Shown: positions 53,088 through 61,301 of the stretch, one piece after another
How the letters are laid out: each line of letters opens with the position of its first letter
How positions within the stretch are numbered: position 1 is the first letter of the stretch
Origin: Effrenium voratum
Lineage: Eukaryota; Sar; Dinophyceae; Suessiales; Symbiodiniaceae
DNA: 64,000 nt
Reading direction: 5' to 3'
Assembly: GCA_963377175.1 (NCBI GenBank)
Contig: CAUJNA010003013.1
Coordinates: 653,367 to 717,366 of the forward strand
Position numbers and translations under genes: made by a program
The notes under the pieces: model-generated
What the model saw: only the letters and a program-made list of their open reading frames with translations
What the model was told of the DNA's origin: nothing
The model's database searches: none

Positions 53088-53654
53088 CTAGTTTACATCA
53101 TCAGCGGGAGGAGGTTTCACAAATTTGCGTTGCCTTCTCTCAGGACTTGGCATTGAAGCTATCGCATTCTTCCTCTCTGTGCTCTCAAGCCAGGCGTTCC
53201 GGGCAGCATTACTATCCAGGCCGTTCTTGGCAGCGTTGTCAAAGAAAGCTTTTCGGGTATTGTCATACTTTGTGGTTTTCTTTGACGCGCCCTTGGCTGT
53301 GGCCTTGCCTTTGGCCTTGGCTTTGGCCTTGGCTTTGACCTTGGCCTTGGCTTTGGGCTCTTTCTTGGCCTTGGCTTCGGCCTTGGCCTTGGCTTTGGCC
53401 TTGGCTTTGGCCTTCGCTACTGGACATGGAGGATCTTCTCCTGCGTCTTTGTCTTCTTCTTCTTCTGCTTCTTCTTCTTCATTCATATCTTCGTTCTCGT
53501 CCTCCGGCTCATCAGAATCATCCCATCCCCCCGCCTCGCCGAAGAGCTGCTCGATGGAAGGCTGAGCCTCCTCGTTGCCAGAGTCAGGCTCATCGCAATT
53601 GTCGTTCTTCCTCAGGCTCGGGAAAAAGTTGCCTTCTTCAATGCCGCCGCTCAT
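53088..53654 (-). CDS. Acidic then Lys-Ala-repeat protein with conserved C-terminal basic motif
   Basis: An ATG at 53654 starts MSGGIEEGNFFPSLRKND. Domains: an acidic region (GWDDSDEPEDENEDMNEEEE), then about 35 residues of alternating Lys-Ala encoded by a 6/12-bp TTGGCC/TTGGCTT microrepeat on the plus strand (53280-53415), then a helical basic C-terminus with KYDNTRKAFFDNAAKNGLDS, AWLESTERKNAIASM and ERRQRKFV, stop 53088. The KA tract resembles histone-H1-like or HU-like tails, so nucleic-acid binding is possible (inference). The C-terminal part is not low-complexity and probably represents the conserved domain. Hairpins lie 36 nt upstream and 13 nt downstream. Confidence 0.65.
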   Translation of the reverse strand: MSGGIEEGNFFPSLRKNDNCDEPDSGNEEAQPSIEQLFGEAGGWDDSDEPEDENEDMNEEEEAEEEEDKDAGEDPPCPVAKAKAKAKAKAKAEAKAKKEPKAKAKVKAKAKAKAKGKATAKGASKKTTKYDNTRKAFFDNAAKNGLDSNAARNAWLESTERKNAIASMPSPERRQRKFVKPPPADDVN

Positions 53655-53689
53655 GAATGGCAATGCTACTTACTGGCTTGAGGGGCTCA

Positions 53690-53713
53690 TGAGCAGTTTG
53701 CGCAAACTGCTCA
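53690..53713. repeat. Hairpin of the same layout (loop GCGC)
   Basis: Perfect 10-bp stem TGAGCAGTTT/AAACTGCTCA, about 36 nt upstream of the ATG at 53654 (minus). The core differs from CTGCG, but loop length and position match the family. Confidence 0.85.
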
Positions 53714-53915
53714 AGAGCACAGGTCGTGGACTGCAAATGGTTCTCCGTGCACTGTCAGTTCAAAAGACAGGACGCTCACAATTGCAGCAGCGTGTTTATC
53801 CCATTTTCCTCGCAGCGCTCCGAACTGCAATCTGCCCTGGGTCTGTGATTGCTTCGCTGCCAACAGACATGTCCCGCTATCATCATTATTGTCATGCGCT
53901 GGCTAAACAAAAGAA

Positions 53916-53939
53916 TGCACAAACTGTGGCACCACAGTT
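53916..53939. repeat. CTGYG-type hairpin (loop GCAC)
   Basis: Perfect 10-bp stem ACAAACTGTG/CACAGTTTGT, 3 nt beyond the stop at 53943 (minus). The core change CTGCG to CTGTG is matched by CGCAG to CACAG. Confidence 0.95.
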
Positions 53940-53942
53940 TGT

Positions 53943-54693
53943 TTAGTCATCACTACCCACAGAGTCTTCACTCAGATTCTCCTCCTCGACGTCCTCTTCA
54001 TCTTCAATTTCTTCGTCTTCTTCGTCTTCTGCAATCAGATCCTTCTCCGACTTCTTCTTCGGAGCCGCCTTCATCTTTGCAGCCTTCTTTGGCTTCGGCT
54101 TTGCATTGGCACCTCCCCGCGACTTTCGCTTCTTGCCTGTCACCGTGGACGTGGAAGGCTCAGGGGTGCTGCTGCTCTGCGGATGCGGAAGGTGCAAAAG
54201 TTTTCCCAGCTTTGCGTTGAAAATCTTGTCGTTGGCAGGGTCAGTCATCGCCGCGAGGAGCTGTGTGCAGACCTGGGCCTTGAACCACTTGGCGTGCTTT
54301 TGTGAGAAGCCTGGCGTGCTCTTCTTGGGCACCAGAACCAAACTCGAGCAAAAGGACATCAAACTGCGATGCAGCCAAGGAGCAAATTGCTGTCACTGGA
54401 ATTCTTTTTGTCAAAATCACGCTGGCTGTCGCAGGCTCTGCTGCTGTCATGAGTGTGACAGCCCGTGGCCGATACCGGTGCAACAATTCCTCGATCATGT
54501 GCGAATGCCTTGGATTCCAAGTGATCGGTTCTCCTGCCACGTTGTCCTTTGCACTTCCATCTGTTCGCTGTTGGTTGTTCGGTGCACCAGCCACGCGGAA
54601 GCTTCCAAGCAACTCGTGCTTGAACACAGGTGCCAGCCTTGTCAGCCCTGCCAAATCATGCCGGGGGACCCCGTAGACCTCAGAAACTCGCAC
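53943..54693 (-). CDS. Hypothetical protein with basic-acidic tail, one frameshift
   Basis: The upstream frame (54693 to about 54330) contains HSHMIEELLHRYRPRAVTLM, ILTKRIPVTAICSLAASQFD and VLLLEFG. The downstream frame (54362-53943) continues LVPKKSTPGFSQKHAKWFKA, QVCTQLLAAMTDPANDKIFN, a Lys/Pro/Ala-rich basic segment (KKRKSRGGANAKPKPKKAAK) and an acidic end (DEEDEEIEDEEDVEEENLSE). The join near 54340 is offset by one base. The N-terminal part has the alternating strand/helix look of a Rossmann-like fold, which might be methyltransferase-like, but no SAM motif is clear. Stop at 53943, followed after 3 nt by a hairpin. Unknown function; it sits in a run of same-strand unknown genes. Confidence 0.55.
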
Positions 54694-55097
54694 GCAAACA
54701 AGGGGCGCAAGCTGAGCGCGCCAAACAACCGCGCACTGTTTGGTTTATCCAAGGCGCAGCATCTGAACACACGGTCCCCTCAAAATGTAGGTTCTTCCGG
54801 CTTCCCGTGATAGCTTGCAGCTTTTGCGCATCCGTGGTGGTCACCAAGACCTTTTCTGCCAAGTTAATCACGTTGACCTCATTATCAGCCCCCGTGCCTC
54901 CGAGGAAATCACATTAAAACGCTGAGGCCCTGGCCCCACGCTCAATCGCCGTCCCTGACAGATTCCTGGCCTTCCTGTTCGCAGTTGTCGAGGCCTCAGT
55001 GTGGATTAAATTCCACATCTTAGTCACGCCGATGCCCTTGAACAGGTTGTTCCAATGAGAATGCAGGCCTGACCGGCCTCCGTCAAAGAACAAGAAC
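54694..55097 (-). other. Short minus-strand coding-like piece, 54914-55126
   Basis: HLRFLFFDGGRSGLHSHWNN and LFKGIGVTKMWNLIHTEAST are protein-like and overlap the end of the large gene upstream. It may be an exon linking 55098-57490 with 53943-54693. The remaining 200 bp show nothing definite. Confidence 0.4.
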
Positions 55098-57490
55098 CTA
55101 AGATGAGCAACGCATGGACGGCGCACGCATCCTGTGTTTATCTAATAAGCTAGGCAACACATCCGAAGCGTCTGGGGGAGGCGGCCCGTCCGAGTCGTCA
55201 AAGGTCAAAGTGGATTGCCTGTTTCGTGCAAAAAGCACGCCCTTGACCACTTTCTCGAAGTGTTCTTTCTGAAACGGAGGGGGTGACCTCCGAGCGTCGG
55301 TTTTATGCTCTCCTGCCTGCTCAACGTCCCAAATGAAAAGTTGGGAACCCTCCTGGCTTCGCGTCTTTAGGAATTCCACCTTCGACAAAGCAAGGATGAG
55401 TTTGTCAATCTCTTGGTCAGCCACCGCGACCTGTAAAAGGGAATTGACAAGGTCCTTGGCGGTTGTCTCAGTTTCTAGCAGAAACTCTTTGTCTTCAGTC
55501 TTCAGAGCTTCAACTGCATGGACAGCCTCAGTTGCCTTGGCTTCACTGGGCTCTGAAAGGCGGATGACAAGGGCGGCGTCATCCAACGCACCTTCGTCCG
55601 CTGACTCCGCCTGCGTTGCCGCAGCCGTTTTGTCGGCTTTCTTGGTTAGCTTGTCCCAGATGGGCTTGAGCACCTCGCGCTCCAGAAGGGCATTCACGTC
55701 AAAGTTGGTCCAGAAGGGCATTCACGTCAAAGTTGGTGTGCAACACGCTCTTCACCTTCTCGTCGTACTTCTTGGTGTAAATGAGATCTGCCAGAAATTC
55801 CGCAGCCTCTTGACTGGCTGGCTGCAGCGCCCCCAGCCACGATTTGTTGACCACGACTTTCACGGATTTGCCTCGGCGCCATGTCCAGATCATTACAATG
55901 TCATGGGCGACACTTGAATCACCAATTGCAGTCAAAATGCTAGGGTCAAGTTCATTGTCAGGGATATTGTCGAGCGTCTCCCGCGAGAAGAGAAGGCCAC
56001 CAGCCATTGCCTTGCGCCACGTCTCCTGATTGTGAGAGTTTCTCCCGGATGCGTTTTGCGTCCTCACATGGCAGGCTCTTGTGAGCCAACAGCATGTCCA
56101 GGATCTCATCTTTCAGGACATACTTCCATGCCCACATATGGAACAGCCTCAGAAGCAGTGCGCCCCCATCAATCAAGGCAAAACCTAAGAAAAAAGCAGC
56201 AGTGCTAGGAGTCAGGCCCTTTGGAATTATTCCCACGGGTGTTCTTGCCGGCCAACGCCTGGGGGTTGAGCTCGCCTTGCTTGAAGATTTTGTTCAACGC
56301 CGCATCCATGAGGGCATCGAACACCCACTTCACGCAAGGCGGTTGCTTCTTGCAGTGGCAAGGTCTCGCAAAACATATATGGACTTGATGGGACTTCGCT
56401 TTCCGAAGAGCTCCTCAGAAAGCAGGACTTCCTCTCGGAGAGAAGTGTCGCTCAGCAAGGAATTCCACAGAGCCATCAAGACTTCGAGGAAGGACTGCGT
56501 CACTGCCTTCCCCGATGTCACCGTCAAGTTGGCAGACAAGATCTCGAAAAGCTTCTTAGTCGTCAGCTTGGTCTTGGAAGCTGATTCGTGATTCAACTTG
56601 AAGGACACTAGTTGAAAGATGCGTTGCACAGGGCTGTAGTACATGGTCTCGTAGCTGGTCCCAACATCCTCCCTTTGCTTGGCCGCTTCCCAGAACAAAT
56701 TCAGCCCGGGCTTGAAGCGGCAATCGATCGTGGAAGACAGCCACGCCCTTCTCCATTCCTGGCAACTCAATGCTTGGCTAGTAATGTACTTAGGGGCCAA
56801 GGCAGCGACGGCGCCGGCCTCCTGGAACTTGTCTTGCTGCAAGTCCCTCGCTGTGGCCAAGATGAAGGCGTGATGGTCCTCCTCCGGACTGATCCTCTTC
56901 ATTTGCCCATTTTTCTGGTCCATAAACAAGTCATCCACTGCCACCACCAAATTTATTGGCTGGGGCTTCTTGTACGTGGTGCGCATGATCCACTTTACGC
57001 TGCTCTTGTACACTGGCACACTTGCAGTCGAAGACCATGACCAGCTAACCCACGCTACATTGCCGCCTGCAATGTACTGGTCAGTAGTGGAATCTCCCTC
57101 CTTCAAGGCCTCCATCATGGACTGCAACTTGCGATTGTCGAAGGGGTCTTGACGACCGCCCTCCTCGATCGTTATTATTGTCAGGAAATGCAGCCGGGTC
57201 CTGCGGTTGATCATGGAAAGAACTGGGCGAAGAGCCGCGATGTTTCCTTTCGCAGTCGTTCTTGCTGGTATGGAGCGCGCGCTGATTTCGCCAGTGCCTT
57301 CTGATGATATGGCCAGGGAGCCTCTTGTGCGGGATTTGTGCTCTCCAGGCTCTCCAGGACCAACGCAACTTCCACGCGTCACTGCTGAAGAGCGGGCCTT
57401 TGTGGAAGAGTCGACCCAGGTTCTGCACTTCTTGAACGAACTGGCCGACATTAACGAACCTTTTACACCATTAAAGATGCTGTTGGACAA
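55098..57490 (-). CDS. Large hypothetical protein, broken by indels and a 28-bp duplication
   Basis: Consecutive minus-strand frames make about 750 residues. First is 57490-56330: LHFLTIITIEEGGRQDPFDN, SSVKWIMRTTYKKPQPINLV, VAVDDLFMDQKNGQMKRISP, AFILATARDLQQDKFQEAGA, SYETMYYSPVQRIFQLVSFK. Then 56340-56200 (VKWVFDALMDAALNKIFKQG), 56190-56035 (LRLFHMWAWKYVLKDEILDM), 56040-55740 (MAGGLLFSRETLDNIPDNEL, VIMIWTW-like core and KVVVNKSWLGAL) and 55740-55098 (ALLEREVLKPIWDKLTKKAD, KTEDKEFLLETETTAKDLVN, FIWDVEQAGEHKTDA, ARNRQSTLTFDDSDG). Frame changes near 56335 and 56033 are 1-2 bases. The one at 55710 is caused by the tandem duplication 55682-55737. A possible intron acceptor (TTTTTCTTAG|G, minus) is near 56187. 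Function unknown. It is either a recent pseudogene or a real gene in an error-containing assembly. Confidence 0.6.
55611..55624. repeat. CTGCG-type hairpin (loop TTGC)
   Basis: Core 5-bp stem only; lies in coding sequence of the large minus gene and is read as AATQA. Confidence 0.6.
55682..55737. repeat. Perfect 28-bp tandem duplication inside a gene
   Basis: CCAGAAGGGCATTCACGTCA and AAGTTGGT are repeated head to tail. 28 is not divisible by three, so the duplication shifts the minus-strand frame. Both copies encode TNFDVNALL before the frames diverge. Deleting one copy restores one continuous reading frame. Confidence 0.95.
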
Positions 57491-57555
57491 TGCTTATTTG
57501 ACTTTGGTTAAGCTTGTCTGTTTACCCTTGAACTCTGACTGAACTTGCATCTAGA

Positions 57556-57579
57556 AAAGGCTGCGGAAACACAGCCTTT
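57556..57579. repeat. CTGCG-type hairpin (loop GAAA)
   Basis: AAAGGCTGCG/CACAGCCTTT, 9 of 10 pairs, in the region between the divergent gene blocks. Confidence 0.85.
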
Positions 57580-57770
57580 CCCCTGAGAGCCCGGCTCAGC
57601 TTAGGCTTTTGCTTTGCCTGAGAAGTTTGGCAACTCCTGAGTTTTACAAAGCACAAGGAAAAGCGTGTCTGTTTTGCTGCCAGCGTTGCGTGCGGCTCAT
57701 TGAGTTTTCGCCCGCCGCCCGCCCATTCGGTTCAACTGGCTCAGCTTCGGTTCGGCTTCAACTCGTTGAA

Positions 57771-58751
57771 ATGTCCAGCTTTGTAACCAAAGCTGGCGAA
57801 GCCATGGCATCCAGGTACTTGGAGGAGGGCTCACCTGGCATTGTGCGGGGGGATTGCCTATACAAGTTGGCGGAAGACATCCAACGAATCACTTGCGGGC
57901 AACCAGACAAGATCCCTTTCTCGATGCTCATCAAGGTCTGCGAGACTCTGGGCCCTCTGTACAATGACAACCGGATGAACTCCAAGATCATCAGCAAGTG
58001 CTGCGCCACATGCACTGTGCTTGAACACTTTTTTTGTCACAAGACACCGGTGACTGATGTGCGCTACAAGGACGTCTTGTGGATGTTTGATGAGTACGAG
58101 ATGCTGCGGCCGATGAAGGGGAAGCTGAACAAGGTTAAGCGTGACGAGCTGCGCGCTCTCCATGACCAAATGTTGCAGGTGAGCGAGGCCCTGGATGTGT
58201 GGGGCGGTCTTGCCGCTGGCCACGACGCAGAGTGTGTGTTTCTGGCCATACTCTGGCCAGTCCATGTCCTGATACAGGACTTGCAGCCGGTGCTTCGAGA
58301 GTTCATATACGAACACACTGCGGCAACACAGTGAGTGTTTGGGCTGAGCTTGAGGGGCTGCTGCGATGTGTTTGCTGCCGCATGCTTGTTTGCAGGCAAG
58401 AAGAGCACCTGGGGCAATATTTGTCAATTTGAGATGCTTTTTGTGCAATTTACTTTGCAGCGCTCTGGTCCAAACTGGCCTTTTTTTAGGGGAGCCATGA
58501 TGGAACAGTCACCTGCGTTGCGCGCCATGACCGAGGCTGGGGCTCGACGACGGAAGATCGAGTCATTGAAAACGCAAATGGAACACCTAAAGGAAGAGTT
58601 GCAGATGGTGGTAGCTGTTGAGATCCTGATGAGGCAGGAGTACCACAATCTGGATTCGGCGCTGGACCTCATCGAGGAGTTCCAAAACACGCGCAATGGC
58701 AGGCAGCAGCTGCTTATTGATTCTGAGAGGGGCAGAGACTTTTCAGGTTGA
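57771..58751 (+). CDS. Hypothetical two-exon protein with C-terminal coiled coil
   Basis: ATG at 57771, exon 1 57771-58178, intron 58179-58460 (GT-AG; TTGCAG|GTGAGC to TTTGCAG|CGCTCT, phase 0), exon 2 58461-58751. Exon 1 encodes MSSFVTKAGEAMASRYLEEG, RLT-free helical text with KLAEDIQRITCGQPDKIPFS, LIKVCETLGPLYNDNRMNSK, CCATCTVLEHFFCH and VLWMFDEYEMLRPMKGKLNK. Exon 2 encodes RRRKIESLKTQMEHLKEELQ and EYHNLDSALDLIEEFQNT, a coiled coil. An overlapping frame 58743-58992 continues the coiled coil (LWQSTQELEKLESELRR) and is probably a further exon ending at 58992. If exon 1 is read through, the stop falls in the hairpin at 58316-58333. First gene of the plus-strand block, divergent from the 55.1-57.5 kb gene. 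No family recognised. Confidence 0.62.
58316..58333. repeat. CTGCG-type hairpin (loop GCAA)
   Basis: CACTGCG/CACAGTG with one C.A mismatch; inside the proposed intron 58179-58460 and overlapping the read-through stop at 58332. Confidence 0.8.
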
Positions 58752-58927
58752 GTCTATGCGCAGGATGTCGCTCCGCATGTGGCAGACGGCAATGGACACC
58801 ACGGAGGTCATCGATCACAAATTGTGGCAAAGCACGCAGGAGCTGGAGAAGTTAGAGTCTGAATTGCGCCGCGATAGATGTCCCATGTTTATACTGCCGG
58901 AGTTCCACGCAGCGCTGCTGCCGCGAA

Positions 58928-58953
58928 AACCAACTGCGTGCCCGCAGTTGGTT
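58928..58953. repeat. CTGCG-type hairpin (loop TGCC)
   Basis: Perfect 11-bp stem AACCAACTGCG/CGCAGTTGGTT near the 3' end of the open frame that stops at 58992. Confidence 0.95.
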
Positions 58954-59204
58954 CGTGTTAATGGCCAACACCTCTGCAAATTCCAACAGTAGCTTAGTCT
59001 TGACTTTACACGTTTCGGGCGCAAGGTCGGAACAAGAAAAAGACCCTCTTACGCAAGGCTAATGGTGGTAGAGCTGCAGTCTTCGATTCGTGCCTGCGTT
59101 TGCTCGGGCGCGCCTGTGAACAGTTTGAAACATGTGTCAGGGATGCTGTGTTCATGTCGTGATGGTTGAATTGCCCGCCGCAGCTGTTAAGGAACATCTG
59201 TGGA

Positions 59205-59226
59205 ACATCTGCGGAAACGCAGCTGT
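59205..59226. repeat. CTGCG-type hairpin (loop GAAA)
   Basis: ACATCTGCG/CGCAGCTGT, 8 of 9 pairs, 10 nt upstream of the ATG at 59237. Confidence 0.88.
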
Positions 59227-59236
59227 CAGTCAGACA

Positions 59237-59719
59237 ATGCCGTGGAATTCTGACTGGCAGGCCGTGTGCGATGCCTGCGGATGGAAATGCAAGACCCCGT
59301 TGTTCAAGAAGAAGGCCTTCAAAGACAGCGGTGTGATGGTTTGCGGTTGGAACTTTGAGGTGATTTGCTGCGTGTGCCTGCTGGAGGGAAAGGCTGAGGC
59401 TGGCCTGCACAGCTGGCGCTACACCAGGGATGAGGCCTTCAAAGTTCGGTCCGAAAATTGCGAACCGCCGATGTGTACTAACTGGGTGGGCGCCGTGTAT
59501 GATCGCTTGCCGCCATCATCGCAGGCATCCTCGGCGTGGACCAGCACCTCCCCGCCGCCGCCGTGGCTGAGTCCGCCGCCGCTCCCGCCCGAGGAAGTGC
59601 TTAAGGATATCTTGGGCGAGCTGACAGTGGTGCAAGGCCGTGTCAACAAGATAGAGATGATGATTATTAAGCTGCTGAATCAGAAGAATGAGTCCAAGGA
59701 GACAATCAAGCATTGCTAG
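59237..59719 (+). CDS. Hypothetical Cys-rich protein with Pro-rich linker and C-terminal helix
   Basis: The ATG at 59237 lies 10 nt after a hairpin; the open frame extends further upstream, so an upstream exon is possible. It encodes MPWNSDWQAVCDACGWKCKT, CGWNFEVICCVCLLEG and a W-rich middle, then a cluster of Cys (C-x2-C-x3-C and CC-x-C) that could bind zinc. A Ser/Pro-rich linker follows (PPPPWLSPPPLPPEE), then a predicted coiled-coil helix (LTVVQGRVNKIEMMIIKLLN). Stop 59719. Zinc binding is inferred from cysteine spacing only. About 45 nt later comes the next hairpin. Confidence 0.58.
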   Translation: MPWNSDWQAVCDACGWKCKTPLFKKKAFKDSGVMVCGWNFEVICCVCLLEGKAEAGLHSWRYTRDEAFKVRSENCEPPMCTNWVGAVYDRLPPSSQASSAWTSTSPPPPWLSPPPLPPEEVLKDILGELTVVQGRVNKIEMMIIKLLNQKNESKETIKHC

Positions 59720-59762
59720 ACACAGACAGCCCAAGGAGACAGTCTTCGAGCATCGCTAGACG

Positions 59763-59786
59763 CAAACTGCGGCCACGCAGTCTTGC
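59763..59786. repeat. CTGCG-type hairpin (loop GCCA)
   Basis: ACTGCG/CGCAGT core plus bulged outer pairs, about 45 nt after the stop at 59719. Preceded by a degenerate direct duplication around AGCAT(T/C)GCTAGAC (59709, 59749). Confidence 0.8.
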
Positions 59787-60299
59787 CAGTGTTTCACTTG
59801 AATAGCTGCCGCAACAGTCTCTTCGCACATTTTGCAGCCAGAAAAAAAACGCAGCGCAATGCTTTGTCAATCCATGAGCAAGGGCCCGCCCTGGGTTGGC
59901 TGCGCAGCTCTTCGAGTAGGGTATGCAGGCATCTGGTAACACTGCACGACTTTGTTTTTTCGGTTGAGTTGTCGTTGGCGACAGCAGGAATTGCCCTTCG
60001 CCTCTTCAACATAAAGCTTCCGCAACTCCATGCGCACCACATTGTTGACAAAACTGCATCTAGAACCAGCTCTGCACCCGCAGTTGAACAGTTGCTGTCG
60101 AATGATCTATTTGTTGGAGCTCCTTGCCTTGGTTGTTCAAACTTACTTACTCAGGCTGCTAGTGGAAAAAACAGCTCTCAAATGTTGCTGCCGTTCAGTG
60201 ATCATGAAACACAACTGCATCTCACACTGCTTGCGCGCCAGCCTTGGCTTCAAGCAAGGGCAAGGCAGATTGAAGACTGCTTTGGCAACAAAGCAGGAC
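59787..60299 (+). other. Spacer before the Nudix-like gene
   Basis: Open in two plus frames, but composition is weak; a possible degenerate hairpin (CTGC-ACCC-GCAG) lies at about 60071-60082. It may hold 5' UTR or an upstream exon. Confidence 0.35.
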
Positions 60300-61171
60300 A
60301 TGCCGCGACATTCCGACGAGTATGGCAGTGTGGCGCTATACTTGTTCATGAATGTCAATTTCGACTGGCATGTCTTGGCGCACCGAAGGTGCAGCGGGTT
60401 TCTTGCTACACCTGCTGGAAGCATAGTTCCAGCAGATCTTGTCTACAGGCATGGTGGAAACTGGCAGGAAGATGCGGCCAAGAATGCCGCCTTAAGGGAA
60501 CTGGTAGAAGAGGCTGGGTTGCAGCTGGACTCCAGCGTCGCGGGCCACTTTTTCACGCTGGCAAAAGACACGACGCTGATAAACCAGAAATTTCAGGACA
60601 GGTTTGGGAAAGTGCATGGGGTTGGGGCGTGTGAAAAGCTGCATGTCCCTGTACGTTTGTTCTAACTATTGCAAACACTGTTCAAGCAATGCCCCTGCAG
60701 GAAGGCAAGCGGAGAAACGTAAACCACATCAATTTCGGCTTCGTCTTGCCGTCTTTCTGCCACGATACACTAGAGGTCCATGGCCCTCAACGCATTGGCA
60801 AACCCGAGCTCCTGCCACGCGGGATGGCCAATGTGGATGGGGTCTCAACAAAGCCGCTCGACCAGAATTCCGGGCACAAGTGGGTGAAGGTCAACACGAT
60901 GCTGAGTCATCGCGACCTCTATGACCTTTGCAGGACTCCGCTTGCAGACTTCCTGGACAGAGTGAACCAAGCCGCTGTGGCCTCACAGCGGCCATCACAC
61001 AGGGCACTGGAAAGCATTGAACGACTCCCGCTGAAGTCGGTCCTCATCGCAAGCGAGATGCTGGCGAATCTCCTGAAGCTGTCGCATGTGGCTGGCACAA
61101 AGTCATTGGAGTTGGCCACTCCATTGGTGCAAGCCCCGTATGATGTCCTGAGGAACAACATCGGAGATTGA
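60300..61171 (+). CDS. Nudix-box protein, two exons
   Basis: ATG 60300, exon 1 60300-60650, a 50-nt GT-AG intron (60651-60700; donor CCCT|GTACGT, acceptor CCTGCAG|GAAGG, phase 0), exon 2 60701-61171; 273 residues. Nudix hydrolases cleave nucleoside diphosphates linked to another group. The Nudix box GX5EX7REUXEEXGU is seen as G52-x5-D58-x7-R66-E67-L68-V69-E70-E71-A72-G73-L74. The metal-binding REUXEE core is intact; the first Glu is replaced by Asp. N-terminal YGSVALYLFMN and later LPSFCHDTLEVHGPQRIGK fit the strands around the box. The C-terminal half (KWVKVNTMLSHRDLYDLCRT, then LERs-type helices ending DVLRNNIGD) is not recognised. A perfect hairpin (60971-60992) lies in its coding sequence. 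Substrate unknown. Confidence 0.65.
60971..60992. repeat. CTGYG-type hairpin (loop GCCT)
   Basis: Perfect 9-bp stem GCCGCTGTG/CACAGCGGC inside the Nudix-like gene, read as AAVASQR. Confidence 0.92.
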
Positions 61172-61301
61172 CCAAGCGTCCAAAGTTTGAAAAACAGGGG
61201 AGGGACCAGAGCAACCACCCCCTTGCAAAGGACCCAGCCTTGGTGGAGATGATGGTGCGGCACTGGGCGCACGTCCACGGAGTCTGCGACTCTCTGGGCC
61301 A
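61172..61301 (+). other. Coding-like lead-in to the next gene
   Basis: The plus frame 61168-61330 reads KDPALVEMMVRHWAHVHGVC, which is protein-like and could be an upstream exon or a frame-shifted N-terminus of the following gene. Confidence 0.35.

Noticed and set aside
54443..54462. GCTGTCAT-GAGT-GTGACAGC as a further hairpin family member
   Set aside because: It has a four-base loop if one T.G pair is allowed, but lacks the CTGYG core and lies mid-gene; left out of the count.
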